A stretch of 64,000 nucleotides of DNA, from the NCBI GenBank assembly GCA_037447655.1, contig JBBHKE010003507.1, forward strand, positions 1 to 64,000. The letters run 5' to 3'. This document shows, piece by piece, positions 55,539 through 64,000 of this stretch (the stretch's first letter is position 1; every line of letters starts with the position of its first letter). The notes beneath the pieces are model-generated. The model was not told the origin of the DNA. It made no database searches and saw nothing but the letters and a program-made list of their open reading frames with translations. This stretch comes from Zygnema cylindricum. Taxonomy: Eukaryota; Streptophyta; Zygnematophyceae; Zygnematales; Zygnemataceae. Made by a program: the position numbers and the translations under genes.

Positions 55539-56330
55539 GGTAATGGGCCTTTCGTCAAGAATTCCTATCTTCAATGGCCAAAAGTATGCATAGTGGGCGG
55601 CGATGGTTGAATCGTCTTTTGAAATTGTTGACTTATTGGGGGTCTTTGATGGCTCTCTTGGTGAAACAGATCCAATTTGGGCGAAAAAGAATTCAATGGC
55701 AAAGAACAATCTAATTCTTTGTATTTTAGAATATTTGGTCATGTCGCGACTCAAAATGAAGAAGGCGAGTGATATTTGGTGATCCTTGAAATTCGCTTTT
55801 GAGAAATCGAATGTTCAAGAGGAGCTCTTGGTGGCTGGAAAACTTTGGGGATACAAATACACGGGGGAACTATGGTTGAGTATTGTGACAATTTTCGTGC
55901 GCTCATTGATGCTCACTCTTCTGCTAGGGGGGTCGAGGTCATTTCTTTAGTTTTAACAGACAACTCTGCTTATTAAATGTCTCCCTAGTAGCATGAAAGG
56001 TGTGTCTATTGAATTTAAAAGTCATGATAAAGCTAGCTGATCATTTCAGTTAGCGTATAATATTCTATTGAAGGAAGAACCTAATACTAAACTCCTTGAG
56101 GGAGAACGAAAGGTTGAAGCTTTTGCAACAGACTTTGACAAAATAAATTAGTTTAATCAGAATAGGAATCAGTTTAACCAGAACCATAATCAGTTTACTC
56201 CAAGACAGAATAGGCCATCTACTACTACTTGTTTCTATTGTTCTGGGAAGGGTCATGGATATGCGTATTGTCCTAAACTTAAGAAGGCTAATGAGACAGG
56301 TTTATACAAGCCAGGTTGGTAGCAAAGCCA
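55501..56330 (+). pseudogene. Copia F gag
   Basis: Starts with the ATG at 55499-55501 (MSTSTTTVGSPPQQVMG), inside the LTR, and crosses the primer-binding site GGTAATGGGCCTTTC. It retains NVQEELLVAGKLWGYKY, which elements C and D have lost, and a good knuckle CFYCSGKGHGYAYC. Stops include TAG in KYA*WAAMV and a TAG before FNQNRNQF. Confidence 0.82.
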
Positions 56331-56415
56331 ATATCACAGAGGTTTTTCTGGAAATTTTTCCCTTGGAAATGCTATTTTCTCAACTTCTGCAACTGATATA
56401 GATGAGTCTCTAAGT

Positions 56416-58800
56416 TTGAATGAGCAAGAGGAGGTGGAGTTATTTGCTATAGCGGCTGCCATGGAGGGTCCAAAGGATGCACAATGGATTATGGACACGC
56501 GAGCGTCAGCACAGATGTGTAGGAACAAAGTGGCTTTAACCAATCTTCAACAAACATCTCCAAAGAGTATCTACTATGCTTGTGCCACTAGTGTTCAAAC
56601 CTCAGCTCAGGGTGATATATCTTTGATGGTAGATGTGAGGGGAAAGTCAGTAGAGAGAACCCTTCATAATGTTTTGTATGTTCTAAGTTTTAAGAAAAAC
56701 GTTTTTTCTACATCATTAGTGGAGAGCAAAGGCTTTGAAGTTGTTCTCAAAGGAGGGAGACAGGTTGTTAGCAAGAAAGGGAAAGTCGCAGTAACATTAA
56801 CTAGAGATGCTAGCAAAATGTACCGGATGGACATGGCTGAATATAAGGAAAACGATGTTCTCTACTCCAGTGTCAAATCTGATAATGACTTGTTGCATAA
56901 GAGATTAGGACACATGAATTAAAAAGTCTAAAGAAAATTGTGAATTCAGGAAAAGTTGATGGAGTTTCTCTCACATCTCATCCTATAAAAACATGTGATG
57001 GTTGTTCACTTGGCAAGATCCACAAATTGCCATTTCCACAGGAAACAGACCATACATCGAAAAAAGTTTTGCACCTAATCCATTCTATTGTTCTCGGTCT
57101 TTCACAAGTGGCTTTGGCTAGAGGGGTCCACTATATGGTCACATTTACTGATGACTACTCAAAGTACACCAAAGTTTACTACATGCAACGTAAAAGTGAA
57201 GTGTTTACTCACTTTAAACACTAGAAAGCGTGGGCAGAAGAGCTTTATGGAGTTCGAATATTGGCATTGAGATCGGACGATGGGGGAGAAAACACATCGA
57301 AGGAATTCGAAGAATTTCTCATTCGAAAGGTACCAGTCACTTACAGTTCCATATACACCAGAACAGAATGGTGTTTCTAAGACATTAAATAGGAGTGTGA
57401 CTGAGAGTGCTCTGTCCATGCTTGTAGATAAAGGGCTAGATTTGAAATTATGGGCTGAAGCACTTAACTGTGCTGTTTATATTAAAAATAGAATTGCTTC
57501 TAGGTTTATTAACTCTACACCTTATAAGCTTTAGACAAAGGAAAAACCTGATGTTAGTCACTTTAAAATCTTTGGCAGCAAGTGTTTTATTTTAGGTACT
57601 TCACAAGGTAGATGGAAAATGGAGGCTAAAGGCCTACCTGGGATTTTCATGGGGTATGATGATAATGTAAAAGGATAAAGAGTTTTTGTATTTGAGAAAC
57701 AGAAAGTGATTATCTTTAGGAATATCTAAATTAAATATGAAGAGGATTCGGTTGACCTTTTTAAAGTGCCGGATCAACCGGCAAAGGAAAAGCAAGGATA
57801 TGTTATTTTTCACCATACGAAGCGAGTATACTTTCCACCGGCAAGTGGGACATCTCTTCCTTCAGTTCCTCTGGTGCCTTCCCAAGATGATTCACCACAA
57901 GTTACACATCAAGCGGAAGGAACTACTACACTCTCTGCACCAGCTCAAGTTACGGTTCAAACAAAACATAAAAATTAGAGGTTGCCGACAATTTGAGCCT
58001 CAAAATTTTCGGGGGGGAAGAGATCTAGCAGCCGTCTGCAAGCAAGCTCTCACTTTGTTTTTTCTGCAGCTAAAGAGGAGCCTCTAATGATCTAGAAGGC
58101 CTTCTTGTCACGTGAGAGAAATCAGTGGATCGAAGCGGCAAACGATGAAATGAAATCTATTATGGAGGCACAGACATGGGAGCTGGTCGATCTTCCTCCA
58201 GGCAAAAAAGCCATCAGTAGCAAATGGGTATTCAAGGAGAAGCTGAACCCGGACAACACCAATGAAAGGTACAAAGCCAGACTTGTGGCCAAAGGGTACA
58301 ATCAAAAAGAAGGTATTGATTTTGAATAAACCTTCTCTCCATTTGTGAGATTTCCCACTGTCACAATTTTGCTAAGTCTAACGGCTTTGGAGAATATTGA
58401 AATACAACAAATGGATGTTAAAACTACTTTTTTGCATCGAGAGTTAGAAAAAACCATTTATATGTAAAAACCTGAAATGAATGTTGAAAAGGGAAAGGAA
58501 GAATTAGTGTGTAAATTGATGAAATCCTTTTATAGGCTAAAACAAGCCCCACGTCAGTGGAATCTGAAGTTAGATGAGTTTTTGATTAGGTTAGATTTTA
58601 AGAGAATTAGCTCAGCTCATTTTGTATATGTTCTACAAGGAGAGGATGGGATAATTTACATTGCTATATTTGTGGATGATCTATTATAACTAAGTAAGTT
58701 AATGAATGAAATAAACCATATTAAAAGAGCTATAAGGTCTAGGTTCGAGATGTAGAATCTTGGTGAGGCCAAATACATCTTAGGAATACAGGTAGAATGA
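56416..58800 (+). pseudogene. Copia F protease, integrase and reverse transcriptase
   Basis: 56416-56922: protease with WIMDTRASAQMC, where the catalytic DTG has become DTR. 56940-57224: CDGCSLGKIHKLPF and integrase start. 57280-57534: integrase end. 58105-58329 and 58477-58689: RT with KWVFKEKLNPDN, LKQAPRQWNLKLDEF and FVDDLL. Frameshift near 57335 and stops at 57222, 57533, 58327 and 58687. Confidence 0.87.
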
Positions 58801-58849
58801 GACAGAAACAAATGGGAAATTATGCTAACTCAGAAAGAAGCAATAGGTA

Positions 58850-59655
58850 AATGTTGGAAAGATTTGAAATAAAAGATGTAAAGGGATCTATAACTCCCAT
58901 GGAATTCAAGAAGAAATTGGAAAGAAGGGATTCAGATTCAGGCATAATGGTGTGTGAGAGTCTAGAGTTAGGGGAGTACGAGTTTATGGCTTCAAAGCCA
59001 TATAGACAGGTAGTTGGAAGTCTTAAATAATATATGAACTGCAAGAAACTTGATATCGCAACAGCTATGGGAGTCTTGAGTAGAAGTCTGCAGATTCCTA
59101 AAAAGGCAGACTGGGAAGCAACGAAAAGGGTGTTAAGACATCTTGCAGGTACTTGAAACTTCAAGCTTGTACTCGGAGGAGAAGAGGTGAAAATACAAAG
59201 GTGGAGCGATGCTAGCTATGGGGACATGCCAAGCCAAAAATCTACAACTGGTTTTGTGCTTAAGTTTGGAGAGGGAACTTGCTGCTGGAGTAGCAAATTA
59301 CAAAAGGATACAACTCAATCCACAATGGAGTCTGAATATATGGCAGCAGCTTCGGCCCTCAAGGAGCTCATATGGGTCAAGTCTATTCTACAAGAACTTG
59401 GGTACATGCAAACAAGTCCTTAGTGTATTTGGTGTGACAACCAGGCAGTTATTGCTATTGCCTCTAACCCCAACCATCATTTTAAAAGCAAACACATGGA
59501 TGTTAGACTTCACTTTGTCAAGGAAAAAGTACTAGCAAAATTCATTAAGTTGTGTTATTTACCGCATGAGAAGATAGTGGCTGACATGTTAACAAAAGCC
59601 CTTCCTGCTCCTAAGTTGCAGTTTTGCAGAGAAGTTGTTGGAATAAGTGAGTAAA
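58850..59655 (+). pseudogene. Copia F RNase H
   Basis: It contains RWSDASYGDMPSQKSTTGF, MESEYMAAASALKELIW and WCDNQAVIAIA, then HFKSKHMDVRLHFVKEK and a complete C-terminus with VADMLTKALPAPKL before the final TAA. A stop lies at 59421. Confidence 0.87.
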
Positions 59656-59677
59656 TGAGTCTATAGATTTAAGAGAG

Positions 59678-60735
59678 TGTTGAGATTTGAAATCTTTACT
59701 CAGTGAATAGAGTATACTTAGATTATTTTCTAAGTAGTTGTATATAAGACTTACCTGAATTAGTGTTACAGTAGCCATGGTACAATTGAGTGTATTCTAC
59801 CTCTGCAAGTTTTATGGAGTGGCGACGACACGCGTCACGCAGCAAACAATTGGAATCGCCACATCGAAGGGACGGAATCATATCCGGATACCTTGGAAAA
59901 TATATGTAAGGCTATTTTTAGAGTCATACGGATATTTTGGAAGTATATGGTGTGGAATGATTTTATGATCATTAAATGGAAACGTCCGGATATTTTGGAA
60001 ATGAATTTATGATCATTGATTTTGAGAGACGTCGACAGTCACGATTCACCTGGTACCACAGGAATGATTCACGTGGGACCTCAAGTGACGAGGCATGATT
60101 CACGTGGGACCACAAGTGACAAAGCACACAGGTGCTTCGTACAACACTACGACAATCGGTTAGACTTTAGCGACTACCGACTAAGCACCTAGAACATTTT
60201 GTACGGTTAGTCATCTAAACATATTTGAATAACAAAGTTTTGTAGTAAAGTGAATTAAAATTTACTGTTTCATTAATTAGGTTTTTGGAAAATAATAATT
60301 AGGATATTGGAGGTACTCTAGGTACAGTAAAGTACAGGCTGGATACTTTGTCGTTAGTTAGGATAGTTTATAGTACGGTTACCCGAATTAGTGTGACTTG
60401 TGGATACTCATTGTGAGTATATATATTAGGACTTAGCCAATCTTCAATTATTCCAGTTTTGGGAATATATTTTTCTAAGGGCAATTTTTGGGAAACTTCC
60501 AAACATCATATCTTATGGTTTACTAGGTCATTTGGGCAGTAATTTTGGGAATTGTCAGTTTATTGTTTTTTGTATCACTCTAGCAAATTTGATGCATATT
60601 GGCTTTATGTGTCATGTTTTGTGTCAGCTCAAAGTTGGCTGTTGAGTAGGTACTTTGATAGTTTTTGCTGTTTTTCATGTTTATTTCCACTACTACTGCT
60701 GGTTCTCTGCTTCCAACGGTGGTAGTAGAACATCA
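59678..60735 (+). repeat. 3' LTR of copia F
   Basis: Begins TGTTGAGATTTGAAATC after the PPT; the terminus reads GAACATCA in place of GAACAACA. Tandem units of about 30 bp with GATTCACGTGGGACCACAAGTGAC lie at 60040-60125. Palindromic CACGTG (G-box core) occurs in each unit. Confidence 0.8.
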
Positions 60736-62340
60736 CCTCGCTTATGGTATGGAGCAGAGATTGCATCTGAATTTTTTTCATAGATAACATCGTTTATCAC
60801 TTACATAGATGAACCCCCCTTCATCGAGACTTCCATTTCCATATGTGCTTTACGGTTGTGAAAATGGTGTGGTCATTATAAGCATTTTGTAGATGATGGG
60901 GTTTGGCATGTCCCACACTTGATGAAATTTTGCCTGGTTGGTTACGAACGTGGGACTTCTCAATGTTTTTATTTGTTCACCACTTTGTACTCTTGTATTT
61001 GGAAGTGTGTTTAGACTGTAAGTAAACAATATCTCTTTAATGAAGTGCACGTGTTTCTCAATTGCTATTTCCATATAAGGGTGTCCATCTATATGGCCAA
61101 ATTGTTATTTCAATAAAGTTTTGTGAATGGTATATGGTGGAGAAATTGAAAAATAAATCTCATGAAGGTCATGTATTGTGGTGCAACGTTGTTGATTATC
61201 CTATCATAGGACTTACTTCCGTGAACTTTGCCGTCATAGCGGTCGAGTCTTGGAGCTCCTTTCTTTTCCCTTCAACTATTATCATTATAGTTGCATTTAT
61301 TTTTTAGGGAGTCTTGTCTTATTTTGTGGAGTTTGCTATTCTTTTGCTCGTTTTTACAAAGTTTGTGTTAAAATTAATAGATTTCGAGAGTAGTTTATAG
61401 GTTTAAATATGTTAGCATAAAAGGAAAAGAAAAGGACTGACAACCTACCTCCACCTCCTCTCTCTAGCCCCCATACTTGTTGTAGTCATTGAAGGATAAA
61501 GAGGGTGGTTGATCCATGGCTGCCTTAGTTCAACAGGCAGCTATTTTTAGTAGGTTGCTAAAAATATACCTGACGAACGCGGGATTTGATCCCCGTACCT
61601 GCCCTTCGCTAAGTTGGTCGATAGCGGTCAGCTTAATCCTATTAGACTAGGACCAATGCTAAATGTTATAGTATGTGATAAATATATATGTATTTAGAAG
61701 AAACAAATTCATTTATCAGACACTCTATACGGCATGCATAGATTCAGTTTTATAAAGTACGAAGTACGATACTACTTTGAAACGGATACCGCGCATTTTT
61801 GTTTCGACAGCGAAACAAATATTGCGCAAGTATATATAACGGTTGAGATTGCATTTCGAGTCAAATCCAACGGCGCACATCATCGCCAAAATCTCGGAAT
61901 GGTCATTTTGGCATTTAGTGACATGGCATGAACTGGCGCCACATGGAGAAATAACATCCGGTCGCGAAAATTCTGAGGAAGGTACGGACGATTGGAAAAT
62001 GGACACTCGTCCGCTTAATGGCCTTCTCGTACAAAGTCGTACAAAAAGTACATCGGCAGTAGTACTTTTATATAAGTGTACAATATTCTGATTGGTTTGT
62101 ACAGTTAGTAGATAGAGGCTGAGAGGGAGCTAGGACTTAGAAAAATCTGAGTAGAGGGTCTTCTCTTGAGAGGTTGTATAAATTGGCATTTTTGCTGGCT
62201 TATAACTTATCGCTTGGTTATCGTTTCAGGAGTTCTTTTTCCTACAGACTCCAAAGAGTCTAAACATATAGGTAAATTGATTGTTGTTTATGTGCTTGGG
62301 TATCAATGGTTGCTATTGAAAGTGGGTTTGTTAATAACTA
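60736..62340. other. Spacer and probable 5' LTR of copia G
   Basis: No host gene recognised; the frame at 61062-61307 is featureless. A TATA-like TTTATATAAG at about 62067-62076 lies about 310 bases before the G primer-binding site and likely belongs to the LTR of G. The start of that LTR could not be placed. A tRNA-like stretch near 61570-61655 is discussed under rejected items. Confidence 0.35.
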
Positions 62341-62369
62341 TCTAGAGTCTTCTTATACTCTATAGTCCA

Positions 62370-62723
62370 ATGGAGGACACAGAGTTTCAGGTTATGGGCC
62401 CACCCTCTACGGTGCCTACCTTCAATAGATCTGGGTTCATCTGTTGGGAAGCCATGATGATGGGAGCTTTGTGCAAAAAACTATACTGGGGTATCGTCAG
62501 TGGACAAGTGAAACCTCCACCTTCGGGAACTCCACCCGGATTTGGAGGAGTAAGGTTTCCTACCAACTACATTAAGAAAAGAGTCCTTACTTTAGTTGTA
62601 AAGGGAGTGACACCTTATGAGAGACGGGTTGGATGGAAACCAAATATCTCACATCTTAAAGTATTCGGTAGCCAAGTTTACAGTCTTGACACGGATAGGA
62701 AAAACTGGAAACTAGATGTTTAG
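62370..62723 (+). pseudogene. Copia G gag-integrase deletion fusion
   Basis: Residues 1 to about 70 are Gag-like (MEDTEFQVMGPPSTVPTF); from about NYIKKR on it is the integrase C-terminal domain (TPYERRVGWKPNISHLKVFGSQ). The 117-residue frame stays open across the join. It ends at a TAG after WKLDV. Confidence 0.8.
62390..62404 (+). promoter_or_regulatory. Primer-binding site of copia G (perfect internal tRNAi-Met match)
   Basis: GGTTATGGGCCCACC is a 15-of-15 complement to the anticodon arm of plant initiator tRNA-Met. It follows TTTCA, a CA-ended LTR terminus, and is read as Val-Met-Gly-Pro in Gag. Confidence 0.85.
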
Positions 62724-64000
62724 GAAAAACCTGGATACTTTGTGGGATATGATGAGGATGTTAAGGGATATAGAGTCAATGACTTAGCAAAGAAAGATAT
62801 CATTCTGGTAAAACACTAAGTTGTCATGGATGAAGGGAAGTCATTTGACCCGTTCAAGTATACAAAGAAGATAAGAATCAGATTTGAGTACGAAAGTGAG
62901 GAGAACTCCGTCGTTCCCGAAAGGGACATTAGTGAAACCGTGATTGTAGATTCAGGGGAGATCCAAGATACATGAGATTCACCGGAAACCTCATATACTC
63001 CTATGGACTTCGAGGAGATAAAAGAAGCGAAACAAGAACCAGCTTCCATAGACAGGGGAGCAGATGAGACAGTGAGAAGAAATCCAAGACTTCCATCCAT
63101 TCCAGCTTCAGAGTTTGAGGGAGGAAGGAGGAGCTGCAAAAGGATATAGGAACAACAAGCCACTCATAAGGTTACTAAGCTATCTCACCTAGATGAGCGT
63201 TAGTCTTACTCAGAGGCAGTGAATAATCCAAAAAAAGAAAGATGGATTAGAGCCATAAATGATGAGATGGCTTCAATCATAGAAGCAAATACTTGGGAAT
63301 TGCGGATTGTCCCCCAGATAGAAAACCTATTGGGTGTAAATGGGTAATTAAACTAAAACTGAACCCAATAATACCATTGAGAGATATAAGGCTCGATTGG
63401 TAGCGAAGGGGTTCACCCAAAAGGAGGGGATTGACTATGAGAAGAACTTTGCTCTAATTGTCTGGTTCCCATCAGTATGGAATCTCCTTAGTCTTGCAGC
63501 AGCAAAAGATATGGAAATACACGTGATGGACATTAAGACTCCTTTTCTTAATGGTGAGTTAGAGGAAAAAAAATTCATGAGACAACCCGAGGGGTCAGTG
63601 GAAGAAGAAGAAGAGAGCAAAGTCTACAAGCTCATAAAGTCTTCATATGGACTGAAGCAAGCTCCCCGATAGTGGAATAAGAAACTAGATGAGTTTCTTA
63701 ACGCTTTTGGATATATTTGTATCAGCTCTAACCATTCTATCAATATGTTTGAAGTTGAGGATGGTGTAACTTTTATTGCAATTTATGTGGATGATCTGCT
63801 TATGTTGAGAAAATCTTTGGAAAAAATCAATAAGTTAAAGAAGGATCTTAGAAGCAGATTCGATATGAAGGATTTAGGGGAGGCAAGATATATTTTGGGG
63901 ATTCAAATGGAGAGAGACAGGGGGAAGAAGATTATCAGACTTACTCAAAAGGAAGCAATAGGAAATATGCTTGAGAAATAGGAGATGGGATTGTCCCGGG
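62724..64000 (+). pseudogene. Copia G integrase end and reverse transcriptase
   Basis: Linker with RRNPRLPSIPASEFEGGRRS near 63075-63135, then RT with WIRAINDEMASI, a frame change near 63305, 63397-63672 (MVAKGFTQKEGIDYEKNF, SYGLKQAPR) and 63745-63981 with IYVDDLLML and DLGEARYILGIQMERDRG. Stops at 62721, 63168 and 63670. Confidence 0.85.

Larger units (their letters stand above)
54644..60735 (+). mobile_element. Copia element F, complete in layout but decayed
   Basis: The 5' LTR is 54644-55538 with a gap, the 3' LTR is 59678-60735. Gag-pol lies between with all domains in order. The PPT is ATAGATTTAAGAGAG. Flanks (ATAAC left, CCTCG right) do not match, so either the ends are misjudged or recombination has occurred. 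Many stops and a missing protease residue show it is old. Confidence 0.85.
62341..64000 (+). mobile_element. Copia element G, internally deleted, runs off the window
   Basis: It starts with gag (ATG at 62370), then jumps directly into the integrase C-terminal part, so most of gag, protease and the integrase core are gone. The RT follows in broken frames to the end of the window. RNase H and the 3' LTR lie beyond 64000. Confidence 0.82.

Noticed and set aside
61570-61660. Possible tRNA on the minus strand (GGGGATCAAATCCC and TAGTCTAATAGGATTA)
   Set aside because: B-box-like and A-box-like strings are present, but acceptor arms do not pair and the T stem has mismatches. At best it is a decayed tRNA-derived fragment.

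Overview
This is nuclear DNA from a green-plant-lineage eukaryote. The two clear host genes are spliced with GT-AG introns and their proteins read closest to land-plant forms: a homogentisate 1,2-dioxygenase and a mitoribosomal protein mL46. Gene density is low, introns are full of simple repeats, and about half the window is Ty1/copia retrotransposon. An early-diverging streptophyte (charophyte or bryophyte) would fit, but I cannot prove this from sequence alone.

Layout. 1-1650: AT-rich flank. 1651-10366 (-): nine-exon HGD gene with large repeat-filled introns. Intron 7 carries a 551-bp miniature LTR retrotransposon (TRIM). Introns 7 and 8 carry tandem arrays built from copies of the preceding exon's 3' end plus its splice donor. 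10.4-15.1 kb: a cluster of non-autonomous DNA transposons (PIF/Harbinger-like with TTA duplication, two hAT-like, and TA-flanked fold-back MITEs). 15455-17782 (+): five-exon mL46 gene with two MITEs in its introns. 19.5-22.1 kb: a decayed non-LTR retroelement whose reverse transcriptase is followed by a Cys/His cluster and a nuclease-like region. 22.6-24.1 kb: minisatellite and trinucleotide arrays. 24.1-31.5 kb: copia element B, split by copia element A (24700-29190, TSD GGAAC). 31458-31467: assembly gap. 33823-34545 (+): a two-exon gene for a small secreted Cys-rich, LysM-like protein, followed by a second TRIM-like element. 36.3-51.1 kb: a nest of copia elements, with C (+, TSD ATGAG) inserted in the pol of D (-) and E (-) inserted in the 3' LTR of D. 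51433-52990 (-): a probable four-exon small gene of unknown function. 53.8-54.6 kb: an AT-rich palindromic array. 54.6-60.7 kb: copia F (+), with a gap in its 5' LTR. 62.3 kb to the end: copia G (+), internally deleted.

Common threads. The copia families have LTRs of the form TGTTG...CAACA, place the gag start inside the LTR, and carry a primer-binding site matching the middle of initiator tRNA-Met inside the gag reading frame. Their U3 regions share a CGCAGCTGCG palindrome. The two TRIM-like elements each carry a sense-oriented tRNA-like sequence, with pol III A and B boxes and a T-run, in every LTR. This recalls Cassandra elements, which carry 5S rRNA in the same place, and it is the most unusual system in the window.
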